A stretch of DNA of 64,000 nt from positions 39,148 to 103,147 of the forward strand of contig NZ_JACHCC010000016.1 in NCBI RefSeq assembly GCF_014207135.1. Direction: 5' to 3'. Positions 26,278 through 35,062 of the stretch are shown here, piece after piece. Positions within the stretch are counted from its first letter, which is position 1. Each line of letters begins with the position of its first letter. Position numbers and translations under genes: made by a program. The notes beneath the pieces are model-generated. The model was not told the DNA's origin. It did no database searches and saw only the letters and a list, made by a program, of their open reading frames with translations. The DNA is from Pedobacter cryoconitis. Its GTDB lineage: Bacteria > Bacteroidota > Bacteroidia > Sphingobacteriales > Sphingobacteriaceae.

Positions 26278-27429
26278 ATGGGAGACTTAGACTCAATACA
26301 GGAACAATTACTTGAAAAATACCGGCAGGGTATCTGTACACCAGAAGAAAAGATTCTGGTTGAGCATTGGTATAATGAGGTGTCGAAAAATGCAGATACA
26401 GGTTTTCAGGAACCAGACTATGTCCATCTCCGTGAAGAAATCTGGGCAAGATTACCTCCGGCAGTAAATACAAAAAGAACATCCTATTTAAATTGGAGCC
26501 GTTTATCCGCCGCAGCGGTTATTCTGGTGACTTTATCTGCAGGATTCTTTCTGATGAAAAATTATACTGCAAAACAGGAAGTACCGGCAGACCAGCAAAT
26601 AGCTAATGATGTTCTTCCTGGCAGTAATAAAGCGACATTGAGTTTGAGTGATGGTTCTCAGATTGTATTAAACGATGCTAAAAACGGGATGCTTACCCGG
26701 CAAGGGAATGCCAGTATTGTAAAACTGGCCAATGGAGAAATTGCTTATCAGAAAGACAATGCCAGAACAGGGGTAGTCCTTTATAACACGATGACCACTC
26801 CACGCGGAGGACAGTATAAACTGACCTTGCCCGATGGTACCAGGGTATGGCTGAATGCGGCATCATCAATCACTTATCCAACAGCTTTTACGGGTACACA
26901 ACGTCAGGTAAATATTACAGGAGAAGCCTATTTTGAGGTTACTAAGAATAAAGCTATGCCTTTCTCTGTGAAATCAGAAGGGCAGATGGTACAGGTTTTA
27001 GGTACTCATTTTAATGTGAACACCTATCCGGACGAAAGTGCTGTTAAAACAACTTTACTGGAAGGTAGCGTGAAGATTTCTTTAGCTGGTTCTGCACTGA
27101 ATAAAAAAAATACAGAATTGATGATCAAACCTAATGAACAGTCAGTCCTGGTTAACGGTGTTATTTCTAAAGTAAATGTAGACGTAGATGATATTGTTGC
27201 CTGGAAAAACGGAGAAACCACCTTCAACAATTCGGATATTAAAAGTGTGATGCGCCAATTGGCCAGATGGTATGATATAGAAGTGAGTTTTAATGGTAAA
27301 ATTCCAGAAGAACGTGTGTTTAGCGGGGAAATATCCAGGAATGCCCGGCTTTCAGAGGTACTTAAAGTCCTTCAGCTCAGTAAAATTAATTTTAAAATAG
27401 AAGGGAAGAAGGTAATCGTATCCCCTTGA
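26278..27429 (+). CDS. FecR-family anti-sigma factor
   Basis: A 383-residue single-pass inner-membrane protein that holds the ECF sigma factor and receives a signal from the SusC STN domain. The cytosolic N-terminal part (about 1-72) is followed by one membrane helix (about 75-95). A periplasmic FecR domain (about 165-265) has TPRGGQYKLTLPDGTRVWLN and a C-terminal DUF4974 domain (about 310-383, FNGKIPEERVFSGEISR). Length is typical of Bacteroidota FecR proteins (about 320-400). It forms the regulatory pair of this glycan utilisation locus. Confidence 0.92.
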   Translation: MGDLDSIQEQLLEKYRQGICTPEEKILVEHWYNEVSKNADTGFQEPDYVHLREEIWARLPPAVNTKRTSYLNWSRLSAAAVILVTLSAGFFLMKNYTAKQEVPADQQIANDVLPGSNKATLSLSDGSQIVLNDAKNGMLTRQGNASIVKLANGEIAYQKDNARTGVVLYNTMTTPRGGQYKLTLPDGTRVWLNAASSITYPTAFTGTQRQVNITGEAYFEVTKNKAMPFSVKSEGQMVQVLGTHFNVNTYPDESAVKTTLLEGSVKISLAGSALNKKNTELMIKPNEQSVLVNGVISKVNVDVDDIVAWKNGETTFNNSDIKSVMRQLARWYDIEVSFNGKIPEERVFSGEISRNARLSEVLKVLQLSKINFKIEGKKVIVSP

Positions 27430-27524
27430 AAGAAAGATAAAACAAATTAACCAAATACTAACCAAATCACCAGACGTATGAAGAAAGTTATACTATGAAT
27501 CCCCTCCCAGGCTAATCATAAAAA

Positions 27525-27554
27525 ATGCCGGAAGTGCTCGAACACAACCGGCAT
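27525..27554 (+). promoter_or_regulatory. hairpin between fecR and susC
   Basis: ATGCCGG (27525-27531) pairs with CCGGCAT (27548-27554); inside, GTG pairs with CAC across a symmetric AA/AA internal loop, leaving a 6-nt loop CTCGAA. It is preceded by an A5 run but not followed by a full T tract. It could end or attenuate the sigma/anti-sigma message, or protect a processed 5' end of the susC transcript. A tiny open frame MKKVIL (27478-27498) lies just upstream. The 210-bp gap (27430-27639) holds nothing else I can support. Confidence 0.5.
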
Positions 27555-27639
27555 CGTTTGCTCTCGCAAATAGTTTTACTGAGGCCTTGAATAAATGTGT
27601 TACAGTTCATCAAATTATCAATTAAAACCAGTACAAATT

Positions 27640-30600
27640 ATGAAATTTTATTTGCATGGTCACAAACATCATGTGCTTTTATTCCACAAATGCTTCCTTA
27701 TGATGAAGATAACTGCATTATTAATTACTATAGCCGTTCTTCAGGTCCATGCCTCCGGGTTTGCACAGAAAGTTACTTTGTCAGAAAAAAACACTCCACT
27801 GGTAAAGATTTTTAAAAAAATTAAAAAACAAAGCGGTTATACTTTTTTCTATGAAAATGGTCTGCTGAAAAACACAGGGAATATCGACATCACCGTACAG
27901 GATAAGAATCTGGATGAAGTCCTTTACCAATGCCTGAGAGGTTTACCGTTAACCTATAATATCGCTGGTAAAACCATTGTGATTACCAGGAAAGAAGATC
28001 CTGAAGTAAAAAAGATTATTGTTCAGCAATTCACTGTGACGGGGACAGTCAGCGATGGTACAGGTGGGCCATTACCTGGCGTAAATGTAAAGCTGAAAGG
28101 GACTACTATAGGTACAACAACTAATGTAGCAGGCATTTATAAATTAAATTTACCCGATGGAACCGGTACTTTAGTCTTTAGTTATATCGGTTATGAAAAC
28201 CAGGAAATCAGGATTAATAATGAAGCACATCTGAATGTAGTTTTAAAACAACAGTCAGAAGGGCTTTCGGAAGTTGTGGTTACTGCATTGGGGATTAAAA
28301 GATCTGAAAAATCCCTGACTTATGCTACCCAGCAAGTAAACGGAGAGGAGCTAAACCGGGTTAAAACAGATAACTTAATGAATTCGCTGAATGGCAAGGT
28401 GGCTGGTTTAACCATCTCACCAAGTGCAGGAGGAGTTGGAAGTTCCGCGAAAGTAATTCTGAGAGGTAGCCGTTCAGCAAATGGAACCAATCAGCCTCTA
28501 TATGTCATTGACGGAGTTCCGATTACCAATAGTGCGAATGCCAATGGTCAGAATTCTACCACTTATGGTGGTGGACCAGATGGTGGAGATGGGATCTCAA
28601 ATCTTAATCCAGAAGATATTGCCAGTATTTCTGTACTGGAAGGTGCCTCAGCGGCGGCTTTATATGGTAGCCAGGCACAAAATGGAGTAATCCTGATCAC
28701 AACCAAATCCGGCAAATCCGGTAAAGCTGAGATTAATTACTCTTCCAGTTACTCTGTAGACCATATTGCTTACCAGCCAAAATTCCAAAACCAGTATGGA
28801 CAGACCACAACAGGGGCGGTGGATAGCTGGGGCCCTGCAATTTCAAGCAGCAAAGACAATCTTAAACAATTTTTCCAGAATGGACAGAACCTGACCAATG
28901 CCGTTAACCTTTCCGGTGGAAATGATGTTGCGCAAACCTATTTTTCTTATGCAAATACTCATGCAAGAGGTGTTGAACCTGGAAATAAGTTAAACAGAAA
29001 TAACTTCAATCTTAGGGAAACTGCACGTTTTCTAAATAATAAACTAACTGTTGATGCCAGTATTAACTACGTTAATCAGCAGATTGACAATAGTCCGGCC
29101 TTAGGTTTTTACCTGAATCCACTAACTGGTTTATACCTTTTTCCAAGAGGACTGGATATAACTCCTTATAAAAATCAGTATGAATTTCCTGATCAGACAG
29201 GATTTGACCGTCAGAACTGGATTGTGAAGAACACTGAACTACAGCAGAATCCCTGGTGGATCATCACCAGAGATATCAGTACAGCAAAACGGAACCGTGT
29301 ATTGCTGAGTGGAAAGGTAAAATATGATATCAACAGCTGGCTAAATGTTCAGGTCAGAGGAAATGTAGACCGTACTACAGATAGATTTGAATCGGACAGA
29401 TATTCAGGTACAGCCAGTTTGTTTAATGGAAATGGCAGAGGGTATCTGATTTACAGCAATCAGGTGCTGGAACAGAAATATGGTGACTTCCTGGCCAGTA
29501 TTACTGTACCAACGCATTCTGATTTTAAAATAGACGGTATTATTGGAACTAGTATTACAGATCAGCAAACAGATGGTATATCCGTTAGAGGTGATCTTTC
29601 AACACCAAATTTGTTTACTCCTGGCAACACAATCGCTGCAATAGCCAACTCTACAGTCAATACGACCAGTAATGCAACCGCTGTATCGCCGAACCACAGT
29701 CAGCTGCAGGCTATTTTTGCCAATGCCAATTTAGCCTATAAAGACTGGGCATTTCTGACGCTTACCGGAAGAAAAGACTGGTCGTCCAATCTGGCCTTTA
29801 CCCCTAATATATCCTATTTCTATCCTTCAGCAGGTCTTTCAGTGATCCTGACACAGGTGCTGAATCTGCCAAAAGTAATCAGCTATGCTAAATTACGCGG
29901 AACTTATGCTGAAGTAGGTAATACCGTTCCACCTTATCTGACTTATATTCAAAACACGCAAAGCCAGGCGGGATCATTAGTTTTTAATACCGCAGCTGCA
30001 TTTCATACTTTAAAACCGGAAAAAACTAAATCCTTTGAGCTTGGAACCGATATGCGTTTTGCTGATAACAGAGTTAACTTCAGTTTTACTTATTACAAGA
30101 CCAATACCTTAAATCAATATGTACCTATTGCACCGGTAGTTGCCTCTTTGGTCTCAACCGGTTATGTGAACGCAGGGAATATCCAGAATACCGGTATTGA
30201 GTTTATTCTGGGGGCGGATGTTTTAAAAGACAGGCTGTTGACCTGGAACACGAGTATAAACGGAGCGATGAACAGGAATAAAGTGATTGATGTCGATTCA
30301 AGAGACAATATCAACCAGTTTTTTCTTACAGGCAGTGATGGCAGCTCTTATTCATCTGCTTTAACAAAGGGAGGTTCTTATGGTGATATTTATGGTATCA
30401 CATTCGTTCGTGATGCGCAAAACCGGATCATGTTGAATGGGAGTGGTACAAAAGCAGACCCTTATACCCCTCAAAAAAGCAATGCCGCTACCTATATAGG
30501 TAATCCAAATCCTAAGTTCCAGTTAGGCTGGAGTAACAGCTTCACTTATCAGAAATTTAGTTTCAGCTTCCTGGTTGATGGTAAATTCGGTGGACATGTG

Positions 30601-31026
30601 TTATCATTAACACAATCTATTATGGATGCGTATGGCGTTTCGCCAGCTACTGCCGATGCCCGTGCAAATGGTGGTGTTAAAATCAATGGAGTAGATAAAA
30701 ATGGCAACGCGGTTACTACAGTTGATCCGCAAACCTGGTATACAGCTGTAGGTTCACGCAGTGGCGGGATCTCAGAACAATATATTTATAGTGCGACTGT
30801 CGTTCGTTTACGTGAGGCGGCGCTCGGTTATTCATTCCCGATCCCTCATGGAGCCATCAGGAATGTCAAACTTTCCCTGACTGGCAGAAACTTATTTTAT
30901 TTCTACAAAAAAGCCCCTTTTGATCCTGAAATCACGATGTCTACAGGTAACGGGCTGTCTGGAGTTGATGTTTTCAATCAGCCGGCTACAAGAACTATTG
31001 GTTTGAATTTAGGTGTTACATTTTAA
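27640..31026 (+). CDS. SusC/RagA-type TonB-dependent outer-membrane transporter with STN domain
   Basis: A 1128-residue outer-membrane importer for oligosaccharides. The start is placed at ATG 27640; upstream in-frame codons back to 27595 would precede an improbable leader. A long signal peptide (about 1-43, ending ASGFAQ) is followed by an STN signalling domain (about 65-115), a CarboxypepD_reg-like domain (about 128-212, VTGTVSDGTGGPLPGVNV) and the TonB plug with YVIDGVPI. A 22-strand barrel follows, ending in a terminal aromatic residue (VTF). The STN domain is the feature of transporters that signal to a FecR/ECF pair, which lies directly upstream. The SusD partner follows after 9 bp. Confidence 0.93.
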   Translation: MKFYLHGHKHHVLLFHKCFLMMKITALLITIAVLQVHASGFAQKVTLSEKNTPLVKIFKKIKKQSGYTFFYENGLLKNTGNIDITVQDKNLDEVLYQCLRGLPLTYNIAGKTIVITRKEDPEVKKIIVQQFTVTGTVSDGTGGPLPGVNVKLKGTTIGTTTNVAGIYKLNLPDGTGTLVFSYIGYENQEIRINNEAHLNVVLKQQSEGLSEVVVTALGIKRSEKSLTYATQQVNGEELNRVKTDNLMNSLNGKVAGLTISPSAGGVGSSAKVILRGSRSANGTNQPLYVIDGVPITNSANANGQNSTTYGGGPDGGDGISNLNPEDIASISVLEGASAAALYGSQAQNGVILITTKSGKSGKAEINYSSSYSVDHIAYQPKFQNQYGQTTTGAVDSWGPAISSSKDNLKQFFQNGQNLTNAVNLSGGNDVAQTYFSYANTHARGVEPGNKLNRNNFNLRETARFLNNKLTVDASINYVNQQIDNSPALGFYLNPLTGLYLFPRGLDITPYKNQYEFPDQTGFDRQNWIVKNTELQQNPWWIITRDISTAKRNRVLLSGKVKYDINSWLNVQVRGNVDRTTDRFESDRYSGTASLFNGNGRGYLIYSNQVLEQKYGDFLASITVPTHSDFKIDGIIGTSITDQQTDGISVRGDLSTPNLFTPGNTIAAIANSTVNTTSNATAVSPNHSQLQAIFANANLAYKDWAFLTLTGRKDWSSNLAFTPNISYFYPSAGLSVILTQVLNLPKVISYAKLRGTYAEVGNTVPPYLTYIQNTQSQAGSLVFNTAAAFHTLKPEKTKSFELGTDMRFADNRVNFSFTYYKTNTLNQYVPIAPVVASLVSTGYVNAGNIQNTGIEFILGADVLKDRLLTWNTSINGAMNRNKVIDVDSRDNINQFFLTGSDGSSYSSALTKGGSYGDIYGITFVRDAQNRIMLNGSGTKADPYTPQKSNAATYIGNPNPKFQLGWSNSFTYQKFSFSFLVDGKFGGHVLSLTQSIMDAYGVSPATADARANGGVKINGVDKNGNAVTTVDPQTWYTAVGSRSGGISEQYIYSATVVRLREAALGYSFPIPHGAIRNVKLSLTGRNLFYFYKKAPFDPEITMSTGNGLSGVDVFNQPATRTIGLNLGVTF

Positions 31027-31035
31027 TTGAGAATC

Positions 31036-32607
31036 ATGAATATTTATATAAAACCTATGTTGATCCTGATGATTTTAGTGATGTCAGGATGCACAAAGAA
31101 TTTCGAGAAGCTGGATACCAATCCAAATTCACTGAATGACGCGCAGACGCTTGCCATCCTGTCTACAGCATTTGGCCCGATTGAACAGGCTATTTATGCC
31201 AATTACCAGGTTGCACAGAATTTAAGCGCCGACGCTTATTGCGGTTATATGATGTCCCCGGATAATTTTGCCGGCGGCGTAAACAATATGAACTATGCTT
31301 TGATTGATGGCTGGAATGCCGGTGGATTCAATAATCAGTATAAGGAAGTCATGGGGCCGATCAGTAAAATAGTGGCCGCTGGTCTGAAAACAAAGTCACC
31401 TGATCAGTTTGCGGTTTTACAGCTGGTACAGATTGAAGCGATGGACAGGGTGACAGACCGTTTTGGTCCGATCCCTTATACTAAAGCTGGTACTTCTCTG
31501 ATCACCATACCCTATGATGATCAGAAAACAGTTTATCAGACATTCTTTAGCCAGCTGGATACTGCTTCGGCCAATCTGCAGAAATTTATCGGTGCAAATC
31601 CAGGTAAAGCGCCTTTGGTAGGTGTAGACCTGATTTATAACGGAGATTATACCAAATGGCTTAAATATGCCAATTCATTACGTCTTCGTTTAGCGATGCG
31701 TATCGTTAAAGCTGATCCGGCAATGGCACAGCAACAGGCCGAAAAAGCGATGAGTGCAGTAGGTGGATTGTTAAGTTCACCAGCTGATGATGCGGCCATT
31801 TCACAATCCGGCGGCAGACAAAATGATCTCTATGTAGTTACCCTGCCTTATGATGATAACCGGATGGGTGCTTCTTTGCAGACTTATATGACCGGATATA
31901 ATGATCCGCGTTTGCCTGTTTATTGTACTCCGGCGACAGATCCTTTGTTAAACGGGCAATATGTAGGTATCCGCATAGGGCTTAAACTAAATAACAGAAC
32001 TGATTATGATGGTTACTCCAGTTTAAACACCAGTAAAACTTTTACACAATCAGCCCCTCAGCTGATTATGACAGCAGCCGAAATCTGGTTTTTAAAAGCA
32101 GAAGCTGCCTTGCGGGGTTGGACGGGTGCAGGAGATGCCCAGGGAAATTATGAAAAAGGGATTACTACTTCTATGCAGCAATGGGGTGTCAGTACTGGTA
32201 ATTATCTGAGTGATGCGACCAGTCTGCCTGCAGCTTATACTGATCCGAAAAATGCAGTCAATAACGCTGTAGCATTAAGTACAGTTACGATTAAATGGGA
32301 TCCATCGGCTACAAATGAGCAAAAACTGGAAAGAATTATTACTCAAAAATGGCTGGCTATATTTCCTGACGGACAGGAAGCCTGGGCAGATTTCCGCAGA
32401 ACAGGTTACCCTAAGTTATTCCCGGTTGTCAATAATTTAAGCGGTGGTACTATAGATACAAAGATTCAGATCCGCCGTCTTCCATATCCCAGTAATGAAT
32501 ATAATACCAACGGACAGGCTGTTAACAATGCTGTACAGAAATATTTAAATGGCCCGGATAATGGCGGAACAAGGCTTTGGTGGGATGTAGATAAGGCGAA
32601 TTTTTAA
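31036..32607 (+). CDS. SusD/RagB-like glycan-binding outer-membrane lipoprotein
   Basis: A 523-residue surface lipoprotein forming the lid of the SusC transporter. The start is ATG 31036; the TTG at 31027 abuts the susC stop and is less likely. The signal peptide ends in a lipobox with Cys19 (LVMSGC). The SusD-like tetratricopeptide fold (SusD-like_2 type) is supported by the FEKLDTNPNSLND N-terminus, IEAMDRVTDRFGPIPYTKAG, the WLKYANSLRLRLAMR helix and the late QKWLAIFPDGQEAWADFRRTGYP segment (positions about 436-459). This subtype is frequent in loci acting on host-type glycans. Confidence 0.92.
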   Translation: MNIYIKPMLILMILVMSGCTKNFEKLDTNPNSLNDAQTLAILSTAFGPIEQAIYANYQVAQNLSADAYCGYMMSPDNFAGGVNNMNYALIDGWNAGGFNNQYKEVMGPISKIVAAGLKTKSPDQFAVLQLVQIEAMDRVTDRFGPIPYTKAGTSLITIPYDDQKTVYQTFFSQLDTASANLQKFIGANPGKAPLVGVDLIYNGDYTKWLKYANSLRLRLAMRIVKADPAMAQQQAEKAMSAVGGLLSSPADDAAISQSGGRQNDLYVVTLPYDDNRMGASLQTYMTGYNDPRLPVYCTPATDPLLNGQYVGIRIGLKLNNRTDYDGYSSLNTSKTFTQSAPQLIMTAAEIWFLKAEAALRGWTGAGDAQGNYEKGITTSMQQWGVSTGNYLSDATSLPAAYTDPKNAVNNAVALSTVTIKWDPSATNEQKLERIITQKWLAIFPDGQEAWADFRRTGYPKLFPVVNNLSGGTIDTKIQIRRLPYPSNEYNTNGQAVNNAVQKYLNGPDNGGTRLWWDVDKANF

Positions 32608-32640
32608 AATGGATAATTATTAAAAAACAAATATAGACCT

Positions 32641-33645
32641 ATGAAACACAAACTCAATTTCGGAACCCTGACCGCTACAGTAGCGGCAGGTGTTCTTTTG
32701 CTGGTGCAGGTATCCTGTAAGAAGGAGACTTCGAGCCAGACCGGGACAGTCAATACTTTGGCTGGTAATGTGCGTAATGCCAGTTCAGCCGTCACCTCTA
32801 ATGCCGATCTGATTGCTTATAAAAAAAGTAGTCACCAGTTAATGGTAGGTTATTACAGAACCTGGGGCGATAAATTAGTTTCTGGTGATGCAAATGGACC
32901 TGCAATGACAGATATGCCTGACAGTGTCGATATCATCAGTAATTTCACGGATTATACCCCAGCCGGAAATCCTTACTGGGCTGCTTTGAAAAACACTTAT
33001 ATTCCTGCTTTACATGCTAAAGGAACCAAGATTGTCAATGCAACTTCATTACCTTCAGTAACCGATACAGCTTATTCCAACCATTATACAAATAATAGCA
33101 CAGGTTATGCAGCATGGGCATTAGCTACCTATAATTCTTATAATGCGATGGGCTATGATGGGATTGACCTGGATGTAGAGAGTAATCCTACCGGGGCTGT
33201 ATTAACTGCTGATGTAGGGTTGATCAATGCGTTGAGTCAATATTTCGGCCCAAAATCAACAACAGGGAAACTGCTTATTTTTGATACCAATCAAAGCGGA
33301 ACCAATAACCTTTTTAAACAAATCTATACTAAAATAGATTACCTGTTTCAGCAAGCCTACTGGCGCCAGACCAGTTCACTGACCGGAACCTTCAATAGTT
33401 ACGCGCCCTACATCCTGCCTAAACAGTTTATACCTATCGTTGATTTTGAGGATGGCTCTGGTGATGGTCAAAATTCAAATTACATATACAATCCTGTACA
33501 GATTTATCAGTATGCCGCTTGGCAGCCAACCCAGGGTACCAAAGGAGGTGTTGGTTCTTATGGTATGGATAACGAATATTACCAGATTGCGAATGGCGTA
33601 CATAATATCTATACTCGTCATGCCATCAAAATGATGAACCCTTAA
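32641..33645 (+). CDS. GH18 glycosidase lipoprotein, endo-beta-N-acetylglucosaminidase-like (first copy)
   Basis: A 334-residue lipoprotein (lipobox LVQVSC, Cys26) with a GH18 TIM barrel. The catalytic DxxDxDxE motif is intact: Asp173, Asp176, Asp178 and Glu180 in YDGIDLDVES. GH18 enzymes use substrate-assisted catalysis with the substrate N-acetyl group. The overall form (GYYRTWGD start, short single barrel, SusC/SusD-like_2 neighbourhood) resembles EndoF/EndoH/BT3987-type enzymes that cut the chitobiose core of N-glycans rather than chitinases. It starts 34 bp after the susD stop. It is a tandem paralogue of the next gene. Confidence 0.82.
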   Translation: MKHKLNFGTLTATVAAGVLLLVQVSCKKETSSQTGTVNTLAGNVRNASSAVTSNADLIAYKKSSHQLMVGYYRTWGDKLVSGDANGPAMTDMPDSVDIISNFTDYTPAGNPYWAALKNTYIPALHAKGTKIVNATSLPSVTDTAYSNHYTNNSTGYAAWALATYNSYNAMGYDGIDLDVESNPTGAVLTADVGLINALSQYFGPKSTTGKLLIFDTNQSGTNNLFKQIYTKIDYLFQQAYWRQTSSLTGTFNSYAPYILPKQFIPIVDFEDGSGDGQNSNYIYNPVQIYQYAAWQPTQGTKGGVGSYGMDNEYYQIANGVHNIYTRHAIKMMNP

Positions 33646-33670
33646 GAACCATTTACAAAAACCAAATAAC

Positions 33671-34690
33671 ATGAAAAAACAATTTAATCCTGGAAAACTG
33701 ACAGTCTTAATGGCTGCAGGCATTTTTTTATTAGTTCAGACATCCTGTAAAAAGGATATTGAGAAACTGGGCGGCAGTGGTACTACCGGCAAAACAGAAG
33801 CCAATGCAACGAATGCAAGTCTGATTGCCTATAAAGCTACTTCGCATGAACTAGCTGTTGGTTATTACAGAACATGGCGTGACAGGACAGTTTCGGGAAA
33901 TGCAAACGATCCGATTATGACTGATGTACCGGACAGCCTGGATATTGTATGTAATTTCTCTAATTACACGCCGCCAAGCTCTTCCTACTGGACTACACTT
34001 AAGAACACCTACATCCCTGCTTTACACGCTAAAGGGACTAAAGTAGTGAATACACAAGGTTTCCCTTCAGTAACTGACACCGCTTATTCCAATCATTATA
34101 CCAATAACGCTGCGGGTTATGCCGCATGGGCATTAGCGACTTATAATTCTTATAATGCGATGGGGTACGATGGTATTGACTTCGACGTAGAATATAATCC
34201 TACTGGCGCTACCTTAACTACACAGGCAGGTATGATTAAGGCTTTAAGTCAATATTTTGGTCCAAAATCAACGACAGGCAAACTGCTGATTTTTGATACT
34301 AACCAGAGTGGAAGCAACAATCTGTTCAGACAAGCAAATACTTACATTAGTTACTTGTTTTTGCAAGCCTATGGACGCGGAACGAGTGGAATGCAAAGTA
34401 CCTGGAACACTTTTTCGCCTTATATTCAGTCCAAACAGTTTGTTATCGGATTCTCTTTCTATGAAGAAAATGGTTATCCAAGCAATTACTGGGATGATGT
34501 GATTTATCCTAGAAATGGTACAGGCCGCGCATATGATTATGCAAGATGGGAGCCAACAACCGGGAAAAAAGGAGGGGTGCTTTCTTATGCGATAGACAGA
34601 GATGCGCCGTTGACATCACAACACGATAATACAATCGTTAAGCCTGATTTCAAAGTCACTAAAGACCTGATCAAAATTATGAACCCATAA
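33671..34690 (+). CDS. GH18 glycosidase lipoprotein, endo-beta-N-acetylglucosaminidase-like (second copy)
   Basis: A 339-residue paralogue of the preceding gene, 25 bp downstream. It has a lipobox LVQTSC (Cys26) and the complete catalytic motif Asp167-x-x-Asp170-x-Asp172-x-Glu174 (YDGIDFDVEY). The two proteins are nearly identical around SVTDTAYSNHYTNN and YFGPKSTTGKLLIFDTNQSG. They differ in the C-terminal third, where active-site loops of GH18 lie: here SFYEENGYPSNYWDD, in the first copy VDFEDGSGDGQNSNY. Different glycan preference is therefore plausible. A strong terminator follows, so this ends the glycan locus transcript. Confidence 0.82.
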   Translation: MKKQFNPGKLTVLMAAGIFLLVQTSCKKDIEKLGGSGTTGKTEANATNASLIAYKATSHELAVGYYRTWRDRTVSGNANDPIMTDVPDSLDIVCNFSNYTPPSSSYWTTLKNTYIPALHAKGTKVVNTQGFPSVTDTAYSNHYTNNAAGYAAWALATYNSYNAMGYDGIDFDVEYNPTGATLTTQAGMIKALSQYFGPKSTTGKLLIFDTNQSGSNNLFRQANTYISYLFLQAYGRGTSGMQSTWNTFSPYIQSKQFVIGFSFYEENGYPSNYWDDVIYPRNGTGRAYDYARWEPTTGKKGGVLSYAIDRDAPLTSQHDNTIVKPDFKVTKDLIKIMNP

Positions 34691-34711
34691 TTAAACCAGG
34701 TGTTGTTTTGT

Positions 34712-34742
34712 AAAAGGGTGTCCATTAGCGGCACCCTTTTTT
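34712..34742 (+). terminator. intrinsic terminator of the glycan utilisation locus
   Basis: AAAAGGGTG (34712-34720) pairs with CACCCTTTT (34732-34740), loop 11 nt, followed by more T. It lies 21 bp after the second GH18 stop. Confidence 0.85.
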
Positions 34743-34766
34743 ATTGATAGTGAAAATGTACTTTGA

Positions 34767-34821
34767 TTCGAACTTCGTTCGGACTTGGTTCGAAGATCCT
34801 TCGAAGATTGTTCGAATGGAA
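34767..34821. repeat. five tandem 11-bp units, each starting TTCGAA (one TTCGGA)
   Basis: Units begin at 34767, 34778, 34789, 34800 and 34811, exactly 11 bp apart. Four start with the palindrome TTCGAA and the second with TTCGGA; the following five bases are CTTCG, CTTGG, GATCC, GATTG and TGGAA. The array lies in the 320-bp non-coding gap (34743-35062) between the glycan locus terminator and the large T9SS gene. The rest of the gap is AT-rich with no other feature I can support. Eleven-base spacing puts every TTCGAA on nearly the same face of the helix. Confidence 0.85.
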
Positions 34822-35062
34822 CTGAAGAAAACAGGAACAAAGTCTGAACTATTTACCTGTCAGGCCAAAGTTCAAAGACTGTACTTACAAGATCTTTTTC
34901 ATAGATCTTAAGCTGTATTTAATGCCTTTTTAAGGTGAGTAATTGTTAACTTATTGATTGTTAGGATGAAATTAGTTTTCCACAAATATAATAATTAATG
35001 AAAGCCTAACATTGGTGCTGGTTTTTCTGTATATTTTTACCGACTTACCAAACCAACAAGAT

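Noticed and set aside
34767..34821. GGTTCGAA-like sequence as the T-arm of a tRNA
   Set aside because: TTCGAA recurs five times at 11-bp steps and no acceptor, D-arm or anticodon stem surrounds it.
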